Origin: CAZLMW01 sp964560875 | Lineage (GTDB): Bacteria > Myxococcota_A > UBA9042 | DNA length: 38,589 bases | Reading direction: 5' to 3' | NCBI GenBank assembly: GCA_964560875.1 | Contig: CAZLMW010000075.1 | Coordinates: 1-38,589 of the forward strand | Shown: piece after piece, positions 1 to 7,974 of the stretch | Layout of the letters: every line of letters begins with the position of its first letter | Position numbering within the stretch: the first letter of the stretch is position 1 | Position numbers and translations under genes: made by a program | Notes under the pieces: generated by a model | The model's database searches: none | The model's input: the letters and a program-made list of their open reading frames with translations, nothing else | Told to the model about the DNA's origin: nothing

Positions 1-89
1 GGCGCGACCGGGCGATTGCCGCTTGGCATTGCTCACAGAGCCGCTACCCTCCGCGCGCTCGTTCCCACCAGCGGCCGGAGGAGCCTCCC

Positions 90-1523
90 GTGCAACACGT
101 TGTCACCGCGTTCCGTGCGTCGATTCCCGCATCGGTCGATTTCTGCTCCATCCGCCTCGTCGAAGAACACAGCGAGAAGCTGCACGTCCGCCAGGGCATC
201 GTTCAACCCGTCGTCCGCAGCGAAGATGTCGGCGCCATGATCACCGCTGTCGTCGATGGCGGGATCGGCTACGGCGCGACTTCGGATCTGTCCGCTGCAG
301 GACTGGGACGCGCAATCGACCACGCCGTGCACTGGGCGCGCCGAACCGCCGGCAAAACCGTGGTCGACTACAGCAGCTTCGCGATGCCCGCGCCGACCGG
401 TTCCTATGAAAACAGCGTCGGGGAGCCGTGGGCGGACGTGCCTCTTTCCGACAAGCTTGAGCTGCTCGTCACCGAATGCGAACGCCTCAAGGTCGACGAC
501 CGCATCGCCGACTGGGAGACATCGCTGTGGGCCACCGAATCGAAGTCGCTCTACGTGACGTCGCATGGCGGACAGGTCGAGCAGACCCAACACCTGCTCG
601 TGCCCGATATCGCCGCGACGGCCGCTGACGGCCCCGAGACGCAGACACGTACCCTTGGCGGGCGCGGTGTGTGTCGACAGGGCGGCTTGGAAGTCCTCAA
701 CTCGATCGGTTTTCGGGATGCCGCGCCCCGCATCGCCGCCGAAGCGCTCCAGCTGTTGACCGCGGAGCACTGCCCGACAGGCGCGACGTCCTTGCTCTTG
801 ATGCCCGACCAGATGCTGCTGCAGATCCACGAGAGCATCGGCCACCCGCTCGAGCTCGACCGGATTCTGGGCGACGAACGCAACTACGCCGGCACGAGCT
901 TTGTGACGCAGGACATGTTCGGGGCGTACCGCTACGGGTCGGACCTGCTCAACATCACCTTCGATCCGACCGTCGGCAACGAGTTCGCCAGCTATGCCTT
1001 CGACGACGAGGGGCTGGCCGCGTCGCGCGAGTTCATCATCCGCGACGGCGTCCTCGAGCGACCACTTGGCGCCAGCATCAGCCAACACCGCGCCGGCATG
1101 AAGGGAGTCGCAAACTCGCGCGCCCAGTCGTGGAATCGACCGCCGATCGACCGCATGGCCAACCTCAACCTCGAGCCCGGCGACAAGACCCTCGACGAGT
1201 TGATCGGTGGCATCGAGCGCGGTGTCTTGATGACGAGCAACTGCAGCTGGTCGATCGACGATTCCCGCAACAAGTTCCAGTTTGGCTGTGAGCTCGGCCG
1301 GGTCATCGAGGACGGCGAGCTCAAACAGGTCGTTCGCAACCCCAACTACCGCGGCATCTCCGCCACGTTCTGGCGCAATCTCGCGGCGGTGGGCGACCCG
1401 TCCACATTCCAGCTATTCGGCTCCCCGTTCTGCGGCAAAGGCGAACCCAACCAGGTCATCCGCGTCGGCCACGCCAGCCCCGCGTGTGTTTTCAGCGACG
1501 TCGAAGTCTTCGGCGGCGTGTAA
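90..1523 (+). CDS. tldD: TldD-type zinc metallopeptidase
   Basis: This is a 477-residue TldD, the catalytic subunit of the TldD/TldE cytosolic peptidase, which trims unfolded peptides and matures some ribosomal peptides. The family zinc motif HExxxH is present as HESIGHPLELDR with H247, E248 and H252. The late cysteine that completes the site in the family is probably C448 in FCGKGEPNQ. The length matches the family. The GTG start is preceded by GGAGGAG about seven bases upstream, which supports it over neighbouring starts. The partner subunit gene begins 41 bases after the stop. Family knowledge says the two subunits form a heterodimer, so co-transcription makes sense. No peptide-precursor gene is visible nearby, so the substrate is unknown. 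Confidence 0.93.
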   Translation: MQHVVTAFRASIPASVDFCSIRLVEEHSEKLHVRQGIVQPVVRSEDVGAMITAVVDGGIGYGATSDLSAAGLGRAIDHAVHWARRTAGKTVVDYSSFAMPAPTGSYENSVGEPWADVPLSDKLELLVTECERLKVDDRIADWETSLWATESKSLYVTSHGGQVEQTQHLLVPDIAATAADGPETQTRTLGGRGVCRQGGLEVLNSIGFRDAAPRIAAEALQLLTAEHCPTGATSLLLMPDQMLLQIHESIGHPLELDRILGDERNYAGTSFVTQDMFGAYRYGSDLLNITFDPTVGNEFASYAFDDEGLAASREFIIRDGVLERPLGASISQHRAGMKGVANSRAQSWNRPPIDRMANLNLEPGDKTLDELIGGIERGVLMTSNCSWSIDDSRNKFQFGCELGRVIEDGELKQVVRNPNYRGISATFWRNLAAVGDPSTFQLFGSPFCGKGEPNQVIRVGHASPACVFSDVEVFGGV

Positions 1524-1564
1524 CAGCCTCACCGCATCACACCCACCATCCGCCCCACCTGAAC

Positions 1565-2950
1565 ATGCCCGACACTACGCAGCCCTCGGTGCGAACCGCC
1601 GCCGAGATCGACAACGCCAGCCGCTATGTCCAGGCGGCTTTTTACGCGCTCGCCGACCACGTGCAGTCGCAGCTGCACGCCAACGAAGCGATGACGGCCC
1701 ATATCCGCGCCGAAGACTCCGACTTTGTCCGCATCAACGGCTGTCGGGTCCGCCAGGCCGGCAATGTCCGCCAACGGGTGCTCACCCTGCGCTTGATCCG
1801 CGGCAAGACGCACGCGGCCGTCGAAACCACCCTGACCGGCGTTCACAGCGCGGATCGACGGCGCATGGATGACGCGCTGCAGCGGCTGCGAGGCCAGCTG
1901 GACCATCTCCCCGAAGATCCGCACCTGCTGTACTCGACCGCCACCGAAGGAACCGAACGTCACGGCGACCCGCTCCTGCCCGACTCACGCGACGCCGTCG
2001 ACGCCATCATCGAGGAGGCCACCGGGCTCGACCTCGTGGGCATCTACGCGGGCGGCGGGATCTACGAAGGGTTTGCCAACTCGTTCGGGCAGCGCGATTG
2101 GTTTTCGAGCTTCTGTTTCAACTTCGACTTTTCGGTCTATGAACGCGCCGACAAGGCGGTCAAGGGCAGCTATGCGGGCTTTGAATGGGAGCCCGATGTG
2201 TTCGCGTCGAAGATCGCCAGCGCGCGACGGCAACGGGAGCTGCTCAAGCGAGAAGCACGCACCATCGATCCGGGCAACTACCGCGTCTACCTGGCGCCGG
2301 CAGCTGTCTCCGAGCTGCTCTCGCTGCTCGCATGGGGTTCGTTCGGGCTGAAATCGCAGCGCACCCGACAGTCCGCGATTCTTCGCCTCGTCGACGGAAA
2401 CGTGAACCTCCACCCGTCGTTCCACCTGTCCGAAAACACGCGGGGAGGGGTCGCAGCGGGGTTCGGATCGAGCGGTTTTGCGCGGGCAGACCGGGTACCC
2501 CTGGTGACGGAAGGCCGCTTCGCCGGCAGCCTCGTCTCGCCTCGATCGGCGGCCGAATTCGGCGTCTCCACGACAGGCGCGAGCGACGACGAGATGCCCC
2601 ATTCGATCGATCTCGCGGCCGGCGACCTCGAACCGGAGCGCCTGCTGGCTGAGCTCGGCACCGGCATCTGGGTCAACAACCTCTGGTACACAAACTACAG
2701 CGACCGCAATCATTGCCGCATCACCGGCATGACCCGCTTCGCGACGTTCTGGGTTGAAAACGGTGAAGTCGTCGCGCCCCTCAACGTCATGCGCTTTGAC
2801 GAGACGCTGTACCGCATGTTCGGCGACAACCTCGTTGGCTTGACCGCCGAGCGCGAGATGATGCTCGACGCCGACACCTACTACCGGCGCTCGACCGGCA
2901 GCACCCACCTCCCCGGCGCGCTGATCAACGACTTTCGGTTCACGCTTTGA
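1565..2950 (+). CDS. tldE: TldE/PmbA-like partner subunit of the TldD peptidase
   Basis: A 461-residue protein of the TldD/PmbA family that lacks the HExxxH zinc motif, as expected for the non-catalytic TldE (PmbA) subunit. Family-like stretches include GIYAGGGIYEGFANSFGQ around residue 160 and the C-terminal GTGIWVNNLWYTNYSD. The ATG at 1565 is chosen because the 27 codons upstream in the same frame are Arg/His-rich and overlap tldD. It follows tldD by 41 bases and ends in a 4-base overlap with the next gene, so the three are probably one operon. The pairing with an intact TldD is the main support for the role. It is less typical than E. coli PmbA, so a specialised member is possible. Confidence 0.85.
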   Translation: MPDTTQPSVRTAAEIDNASRYVQAAFYALADHVQSQLHANEAMTAHIRAEDSDFVRINGCRVRQAGNVRQRVLTLRLIRGKTHAAVETTLTGVHSADRRRMDDALQRLRGQLDHLPEDPHLLYSTATEGTERHGDPLLPDSRDAVDAIIEEATGLDLVGIYAGGGIYEGFANSFGQRDWFSSFCFNFDFSVYERADKAVKGSYAGFEWEPDVFASKIASARRQRELLKREARTIDPGNYRVYLAPAAVSELLSLLAWGSFGLKSQRTRQSAILRLVDGNVNLHPSFHLSENTRGGVAAGFGSSGFARADRVPLVTEGRFAGSLVSPRSAAEFGVSTTGASDDEMPHSIDLAAGDLEPERLLAELGTGIWVNNLWYTNYSDRNHCRITGMTRFATFWVENGEVVAPLNVMRFDETLYRMFGDNLVGLTAEREMMLDADTYYRRSTGSTHLPGALINDFRFTL

Positions 2951-4014
2951 CCCCTCGACGCTGGCGTTTGCTGGCGTTCGCGCTGGCCCTGGTCGCGGTG
3001 GTGTCGCTCGTTTCGTGCAGCGGCGGACAGCGGCGGTATCGGGCGTCCAAAGCGGGCAAAAAAGACCGTTTCGTGGCCGTTCGCTATGGCGCGTGGCTCC
3101 ATTCCGCGCCCGATGACAAGGCCCCACGTGCGCGCAGTCCGGCCTGGGCGGGTCGCAAAGTGCCGCTTGGCTTCGCGAACCTGTACCGGTTGCTACACGC
3201 GGGCCCCACGTGGCTGGAGGTCGACGGCGCCGCTGACGAGGACATGAAGCGCCACTGCCTGTACCGCAACTCGGGCTTGTCGCGGCTGCAGATCCGGCTG
3301 TACGTGAAGCGCTCGGACGCCGTTCGTGTCACGCGGCGCCGGGTGCGGGAAAGCTACAAAGACCGCACGTTCATCGAGCTCGCCGCAGGTGCCCCGGTTC
3401 GCCGGCTCCGGGACCACCGCAAGCGACGCGTGGGGCTGTACCGAGCGAGCGTGCGCCCGTTTCGGCTCGAGACCTTCCTGCCGGACGCGGCGACCGGCTA
3501 CTTCTACACGCCGTCGCGGCTTTGGGAGAACACCGAGTCCGACCACTACGTGCGATCCAAAGCACGGCTGCGGTTTGGCGGAACGGGCATCGTGCGCACC
3601 GGCCGCTACCCGCCGACGCTGTGGATCCAGTCGATGTCGTCCGACACCGTGCACCCGCGCGTGGTGATCCAAAAAGGCTGTCTGCGCATGAAGGTCATCG
3701 TGTCCGACAAGGACATCAAGTCGGCGGAATCCGGGGGCGGCCTCGGCATGTTGGGGACCACGGGCGGCGGCAAAGGCGTCGTCGTGCACCTGCCCAAAGG
3801 GACCGCATTGATGTGGCCCGACGGCGTGCGCGCGGGCTCGGTATTCAAGAAGCTGCCGGTCTACGGGAGCATCGAAACGCGCGACGGTCTGACGTGTTTC
3901 AACCACTCGCTCGCGCCGCGATGGGGGCCGTACAAGGATCGCAAGGACGCGCTGTTGCCGCTTTGTGTCGCCAGCGCGGATTGGCCTGTGCCGTTGGACG
4001 CGGGCGGAGATTGA
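2947..4014 (+). CDS. lipoprotein of unknown function, coupled to the TldD/TldE genes
   Basis: A 355-residue predicted lipoprotein. The N-terminus has an Arg-rich n-region, a hydrophobic core and a lipobox ending LVSC, so the lipidated cysteine would be C24. The rest is basic and rich in aromatic residues and beta-type patterns. Short stretches such as VRYGAWLHSAP and PTWLEV resemble SH3-like folds, but I cannot assign a family. The start is TTG and overlaps the tldE stop codon (TTGA), which indicates translational coupling. A role linked to the upstream peptidase is suggested only by position. A terminator-like hairpin lies about 80 bases after the stop. Confidence 0.8.
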   Translation: MTPRRWRLLAFALALVAVVSLVSCSGGQRRYRASKAGKKDRFVAVRYGAWLHSAPDDKAPRARSPAWAGRKVPLGFANLYRLLHAGPTWLEVDGAADEDMKRHCLYRNSGLSRLQIRLYVKRSDAVRVTRRRVRESYKDRTFIELAAGAPVRRLRDHRKRRVGLYRASVRPFRLETFLPDAATGYFYTPSRLWENTESDHYVRSKARLRFGGTGIVRTGRYPPTLWIQSMSSDTVHPRVVIQKGCLRMKVIVSDKDIKSAESGGGLGMLGTTGGGKGVVVHLPKGTALMWPDGVRAGSVFKKLPVYGSIETRDGLTCFNHSLAPRWGPYKDRKDALLPLCVASADWPVPLDAGGD

Positions 4015-4092
4015 GGCGGGACCGGGCCGACTGCAGCGGCGTGAAGCGAGACCAACCGGTCTGCGTCGCCATTGACGGGAGCCGTAGCAATA

Positions 4093-4116
4093 CGGTCCCA
4101 TCGGACCGCACTTTTT
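4093..4116 (+). terminator. rho-independent terminator candidate
   Basis: Arms CGGTCC and GGACCG form a perfect 6-bp stem with loop CATC, followed after three bases by five T residues. It probably ends the tldD-tldE-lipoprotein transcript and insulates it from the HNH-like gene, whose ribosome site starts at 4128. The stem is short, so strength is uncertain. Confidence 0.55.
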
Positions 4117-4141
4117 GCCTATCTGACAGGAGGGGTGTGCC

Positions 4142-4864
4142 ATGCGGGAATCGATCTCGGCGAACGAGCAGCGCGATGCCATTCTGCTGCATTTCCTCCG
4201 ACTCGGCCTCTCGTCGCGCGACCTTGATGAACTTGCAGGCCATGATCGCCGGATAACCAAGGGCTTCAGGTCGTGGAGAATCATCAAGGCCCTTGGGCTG
4301 ACCAATGCGGAGCACAAGGGAAAGCTGTTTGCTTTCAACTCGCAAGAGGCGAGGCAAATGATCCGGGAGCTCGTGAACACACAAAACCCGGCCGTTCTCG
4401 AAGGAAAGACGCCGGCAAAGCTGAAGAGGTTTGACGGCGTCTTTGTCGAAGCAAGAGACGCGGAGCAATTCCGGAGTGCCTTCAGCGGGGTGGCTCGAAA
4501 CCTGGTTCAAAACCACTTCACGCCCATGAAGAAGCTCTTTGCCAAGTGCCAACACCCGATGTGCAGCAACTCGGCAACGGACTGCGCACACTGGGGAAAG
4601 GACCGCGGCAGCATCTTCATCGATGCCGCAAACGCCTCCGCCAATCCCACGGCGGAAAACAGAAGCAGATTTGACGTCTTGAAGACAATGCACCGGTTCC
4701 TCGATGGCCACATCACGAAGCACCCTCGACACGGGTTCGAGTACCACGTCCGATTCCTGTGCAAGGCCCATCACAACGAGTACGACGGCCATGTCCGTTC
4801 GCGCGACGAGCAGGCGGTGAAGGACCTCGAGGATCGCATCAAGTGGACCCATCCCCCGCTGTAG
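4142..4864 (+). CDS. HNH-like endonuclease-fold protein, atypical composition
   Basis: A 240-residue protein with no signal peptide. Its middle and C-terminal part carries paired cysteines and histidines of an HNH/zinc-finger nuclease type: CQHPMCSN, then DCAHWGKDRG, then FLCKAHHNEYDGH near residues 203-215. The AH and the C-x2-HH-x2-YD parts match the layout of many HNH enzymes with a structural zinc site, but I cannot point with certainty to the central Asn. The start is well supported by AGGAGGGG at 4128-4135, six bases upstream. The gene is visibly less GC-rich than its neighbours and uses more AT-ending codons, consistent with recent acquisition. It lies next to a repeat-bounded toxin-antitoxin-like module. 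An orphan restriction-like nuclease is the likeliest reading. Confidence 0.6.
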   Translation: MRESISANEQRDAILLHFLRLGLSSRDLDELAGHDRRITKGFRSWRIIKALGLTNAEHKGKLFAFNSQEARQMIRELVNTQNPAVLEGKTPAKLKRFDGVFVEARDAEQFRSAFSGVARNLVQNHFTPMKKLFAKCQHPMCSNSATDCAHWGKDRGSIFIDAANASANPTAENRSRFDVLKTMHRFLDGHITKHPRHGFEYHVRFLCKAHHNEYDGHVRSRDEQAVKDLEDRIKWTHPPL

Positions 4865-4874
4865 ACGTGGCCAC

Positions 4875-4907
4875 TCACACCCAATCGCGCTCACCGACGA
4901 CGTGAAT
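4875..4907 (+). repeat. left copy of 33-bp direct repeat
   Basis: This copy matches 6207-6239 at 32 of 33 positions, with one A/G difference at 4893. On the minus strand it spells IHVVGERDWV followed by a stop, the C-terminal end of the FAD enzyme encoded at 6207-7973. Here it is detached from any gene. Similarity falls off outside the 33 bp, where the neighbouring codons differ. Confidence 0.85.
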
Positions 4908-4979
4908 CCGCTGGCCGTCGGGGCTTGGAAGAACGCCAATTGGAAGTCGCTGACTGAGCGATAGCCCGGGCCCCTGCCA

Positions 4980-5003
4980 CCCGAACCCGAACCCGAACCC
5001 GAA
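4980..5003 (+). repeat. four tandem CCCGAA units
   Basis: Four exact head-to-tail copies of the hexanucleotide CCCGAA, followed directly by TTC. A run of the complementary unit lies about 150 bases away (5157-5186), so the two arrays could pair as a long imperfect hairpin. Confidence 0.85.
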
Positions 5004-5156
5004 TTCACACCCTGACGGGGTGCCGCTGTGCTTGTGAATCAGGCCCGTCAGCATGGCGGCAACCTTGTCGGCCGCCGCGAGCAGTTTGAATGGGGCGACG
5101 CGCAACCGGTGACGAGCAAGGCTGTCCGCCACGTGAGCGGGCTTCGTGGATATGAG

Positions 5157-5186
5157 TTCGGGTAGGCGTTCGGGTTCGGGTTCGAG
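5157..5186 (+). repeat. TTCGGG array, opposite orientation
   Basis: One TTCGGG, an imperfect unit (TAGGCG), two more TTCGGG and a degenerate TTCGAG. This is the reverse complement of the CCCGAA array at 4980-5003. Confidence 0.8.
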
Positions 5187-5332
5187 TGACGCCGCGTTCT
5201 GGTCCCCAGCAAAAAAGCGCGACAACACGGTCGCCATGGAGGGGGCGATGGTCGCGCTCTTCGTCGACCTCTCGATCAGCTGAGGCATTCGACCCAATCA
5301 CGAGCCACATGGGTGCGAGGCCACGGCCGCCC

Positions 5333-5851
5333 TCAAACGTCAAGCGCCGGGGTCCAAGGACCGCGAAACGGAGCGATGAGCTCGTTGACGCGTCGAACGT
5401 CCAACCCTGGATGCAGCTCGCAGATCGCTTCGACATCGCGCCGATCGCGGGGCCGGTCCGCAATGAGCTTGAGAGCGACGAGATGCGGTAGAGGTGCGAC
5501 ACGAAGCGTGACGGGAGGCAAATCGACCGGGACGGCCTCACGCGCCGCCTGCAGCTCGAGCGGCACTTGGGCATCGACGATGTCCGCGTAGGTGTCGGGC
5601 CCATGCAGGCGCAGTTGCCACACACTCTTGACTTCAACACGCCAGCCAGCCGCCTGCGCCAGCGCTACCAGCGAATCTTTCTCGCCTGGTTCGAACGCGA
5701 CCAGGAAGTCGACGTCGGCTGTGGAAGCTCGAGCCGCATGGTGCATCACGGCAACACCCCCGATGACGCAATGAACCGGCGCGGCCGCCGCCAGCATGGA
5801 CGCCACGGACGTAATGGTCGGCTCAAGCTCGCGTCGCGTGAAGCTTGCCAT
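5333..5851 (-). CDS. nucleotidyltransferase-fold protein, possible toxin of a TA pair
   Basis: A 172-residue protein with the minimal nucleotidyltransferase signature near the N-terminus: IGGVAVMHH (G31, G32) followed by TADVDFLV with the metal-binding pair D46 and D48. The second half (LPHLVALKLIADRPRDRRDVEAI) matches the helix seen in AbiEii/MNT-like proteins, where the RDRRD stretch is typical. I chose the ATG at 5851 because it gives a standard length; a longer frame to 5926 adds a Cys/Arg-rich tail. The gene overlaps the end of a small upstream gene by 29 bases, the usual arrangement for toxin-antitoxin modules. Family knowledge suggests it transfers nucleotides to tRNA or to a partner protein; which one is unknown here. 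Confidence 0.8.
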   Translation of the reverse strand: MASFTRRELEPTITSVASMLAAAAPVHCVIGGVAVMHHAARASTADVDFLVAFEPGEKDSLVALAQAAGWRVEVKSVWQLRLHGPDTYADIVDAQVPLELQAAREAVPVDLPPVTLRVAPLPHLVALKLIADRPRDRRDVEAICELHPGLDVRRVNELIAPFRGPWTPALDV

Positions 5852-6119
5852 GCAGGTCCCGCCAGTACGCGTCTTTCTCATCGGGTGGCGTCGCGGGCAG
5901 CATACCCAGGCGCCGAATATCGTCACGGGTCAAACCGGCGCGCGGCTCCCCACGATCGTCACCAACCGCCTCATATTTGAGCCTGAGCCAGACGCGACGC
6001 TCGCGAGGCGACAACGCACCGAATTCGTCGCTGCGGTCACCGGACAGCGACCGCAATTGAGCTACTGTGGCCTCATCAAGGCCTTCCACATCGACTCGCG
6101 TACGGTTGTCTTGTTCCAT
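5823..6119 (-). CDS. small acidic protein, putative antitoxin partner
   Basis: A 98-residue charged protein without cysteine, signal peptide or membrane segment. It precedes the nucleotidyltransferase gene on the same strand and overlaps its start by 29 bases, so translation is probably coupled. I see no helix-turn-helix or ribbon-helix-helix signature. The segment GLDEATVAQLRSLSGD may form an amphipathic helix, and the C-terminus (DDIRRLGMLPATPPDEKDAYWRDL) looks like a linear binding region. The antitoxin role is inferred from size, order and overlap only. An alternative is an uncharacterised accessory subunit. The ribosome site is weak. Confidence 0.62.
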   Translation of the reverse strand: MEQDNRTRVDVEGLDEATVAQLRSLSGDRSDEFGALSPRERRVWLRLKYEAVGDDRGEPRAGLTRDDIRRLGMLPATPPDEKDAYWRDLHGKLHATRA

Positions 6120-6206
6120 CAGAATCGCTCGTCGGGCCAGAAACCATCGACCGGGCCGCGCTACAGCGCATTGTAGCGGGCGCTCGGCGGGCTGACCAAT
6201 CGCCGA

Positions 6207-6239
6207 TCACACCCAATCGCGCTCGCCGACGACGTGAAT
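6207..6239 (+). repeat. right copy of 33-bp direct repeat (3' end of FAD enzyme gene)
   Basis: Matches 4875-4907 at 32 of 33 positions, in the same orientation. It contains the stop codon and last ten codons of the FAD enzyme gene, so the coding end is intact on this side. The pattern resembles attachment sites at gene 3' ends, although no integrase is seen. Confidence 0.85.
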
Positions 6240-7973
6240 TCTCTCGCCACTGACGGCGCGTGCGGCCTGCAAACCGCTCATCACGGCCGCCTCGACAGCG
6301 CCGATGTTGAGCCCGGTTCGCGTCCAGGTTCCGCACGGCACGAGGTTGCTGAGCCCCGATTCGTCCGCCCGCATCCGATGCCGCAATCCGCCGGGCAACG
6401 ACAACACGTACTTGTCGGCGGGGGTGGTGTTGACCGTGACGAATTGCGCGTCCACGCGGTCGATCCCGGCCTTGTCGGATGGGGCATGAAGAACGTCCCA
6501 GCTGGTTTTTTCGCCGAGCCGCCCGGAACGCGCACCGGGCACCATCATGCCGCCGCGACCCGCTAACCAATCGCGCGCCATATCCGGTGCGGAGGACGCG
6601 ACGTCGTCATCGATGCGGTTGCAGACATGAAAGACGTGCTTGGGTCGGTCGTCGGCGGGCCACTGTTCGACATCGAGGAGGTGACTCATATCGCTGTAGC
6701 CGCCCAAAGGCGCGACGCCGGTGTTGGCCATGGGAGGCGCGGAACCGCGGGGCTTGTCAGACCACACCTGCAGGCCAAACGTCGCGGTGGATCGCATCGA
6801 ATCGACCATCGCACGCCAGCGGGGCAGGGCGGCGAGCAGGGATGGACACGCAGATGACAACGCCGGCAGCGTGATGCCGAGGACCACGTCGTCGAAATCA
6901 TCGCCGCGCCGCAGCGTCTTGTCGGTCGCGGGACCGGGCGCGATGGGATCGTCGAAGTGGCAGCTTTGGGCGCGCCATGCCGGGATGCCACCAATGACGG
7001 ATAGCGGCTCAAAACCGGTGTTGTCTCGGGCGCGGAGCTCGATCGCTTCGACGGCGGTTCGGGGCGGGTTGAGGCGGACATCGGTGATCTGCGAGAAGAA
7101 CTTGAAGCGCACACCGCGCGCGAGCAGCGCTTCATACAGGGGCGCCACCATGGTTTCGCCCGTGCCGGCTTTCATCCAGTAACAGACGGAACCGCGGTAG
7201 GTTGTTAGCCACCTTAGAATGCATCGCAGCGACGTCGCGGCGGAGAACCCGGCGTTGCGGCGCGACAGGTCCGGTTCGGCGAAGCACAGGTCGTAGAAAG
7301 TGCGGACGATGGGCGAATCGACGGCCTCCCGCGAGGCGCCGTGTTTGTGCATCCACTCCTTGAGATCGATGTCGTCGATCGCGTCAAAACCGCGCCAAAT
7401 GACGCCGTCCACGACCATTCCACGCGCACAAGCCGTGGCGAGCTCGACGACGATTCGGATTCGACGGGCGTGATCCCGGGCGTGCACGCCGTCCGCTGCC
7501 ACGGTCGCAGGAACGCGGGAGAACTCGGCCAGCCACGCGCCGATCGACTTGAGGATCGCAGCGGGGCCCGGCACCAGCCCGTCGGCGCCCGGTTCGCCCG
7601 GCAACCGCGGAAACCCGATGGTCCACGGGACAAGCTCGCCGCCAATCTCTTCGTGGCAGACCAACAGGTCGTTGGGAATCAACGCCTCGTCGAACGTGCG
7701 CAGCGGGCAATCGGACGGCCGATCGAGGGCCGCATAGACGCGTCGCATAACGCCGAAAAGATTGTGGTAGCCGCCCAACAGCACGTGCAGCCCGTGCTCT
7801 TCGACGCGCCCATTGACGCCGCGATGACTGCCGCACTTGCCGCCGAGGCGACCGCTGGCCTCGTGCACCGTGATGTCGAACCGATCCGCCGCACCGGGCA
7901 GCTCCGTCAGCGCCCACGCGGCCGTCAAAGACGCCATGCCGCCGCCGAGGATCGCGACCTTCTTCTTCGCCAT
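6207..7973 (-). CDS. FAD-dependent amine oxidase/desaturase-like oxidoreductase
   Basis: A 588-residue flavoprotein of the NAD(P)/FAD-binding Rossmann superfamily. It opens with KKVAILGGGMASLTAAWAL, a dinucleotide-binding beta-alpha-beta fold, followed by a glutamate-containing strand and the Arg/Gly stretch ASGRLGGKCGS that contacts FAD. The layout and length resemble carotenoid or phytoene desaturase and amine-oxidase relatives. The C-terminal FAD motif is around RTGLNIGAVEAAVMSGLQAA. The ATG at 7973 is chosen because it sits directly before this fold; upstream codons belong to the preceding gene. That gene ends one base before this start, so the pair is an operon. The substrate cannot be told. 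Its last codons form the right copy of a 33-bp repeat. Confidence 0.85.
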   Translation of the reverse strand: MAKKKVAILGGGMASLTAAWALTELPGAADRFDITVHEASGRLGGKCGSHRGVNGRVEEHGLHVLLGGYHNLFGVMRRVYAALDRPSDCPLRTFDEALIPNDLLVCHEEIGGELVPWTIGFPRLPGEPGADGLVPGPAAILKSIGAWLAEFSRVPATVAADGVHARDHARRIRIVVELATACARGMVVDGVIWRGFDAIDDIDLKEWMHKHGASREAVDSPIVRTFYDLCFAEPDLSRRNAGFSAATSLRCILRWLTTYRGSVCYWMKAGTGETMVAPLYEALLARGVRFKFFSQITDVRLNPPRTAVEAIELRARDNTGFEPLSVIGGIPAWRAQSCHFDDPIAPGPATDKTLRRGDDFDDVVLGITLPALSSACPSLLAALPRWRAMVDSMRSTATFGLQVWSDKPRGSAPPMANTGVAPLGGYSDMSHLLDVEQWPADDRPKHVFHVCNRIDDDVASSAPDMARDWLAGRGGMMVPGARSGRLGEKTSWDVLHAPSDKAGIDRVDAQFVTVNTTPADKYVLSLPGGLRHRMRADESGLSNLVPCGTWTRTGLNIGAVEAAVMSGLQAARAVSGERIHVVGERDWV

Positions 7974-7974
7974 G

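Larger units (their letters stand above)
4865..5332. other. non-coding interval with hexanucleotide arrays and possible gene remnant
   Basis: No convincing gene is seen here. The interval holds the left copy of a 33-bp direct repeat (4875-4907), four CCCGAA units (4980-5003) and an opposite-strand TTCGGG run (5157-5186). One frame on the minus strand reads KLLAAADKVAAMLTGLI (about 5043-5093). This looks like the C-terminal helix of small four-helix-bundle (S23-type) proteins, so a decayed copy of such a gene is possible. No intact start or full-length frame supports it. Confidence 0.45.

Noticed and set aside
1985..3127. 380-codon minus-strand frame opposite tldE
   Set aside because: Antisense shadow of the TldE frame, which has family motifs and operon context.
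4875..5297. 140-codon minus-strand frame covering the hexanucleotide array
   Set aside because: Contains a simple-repeat FGFGFG tract and ends in a transplanted C-terminus; no family match over its length, so not called as a gene.
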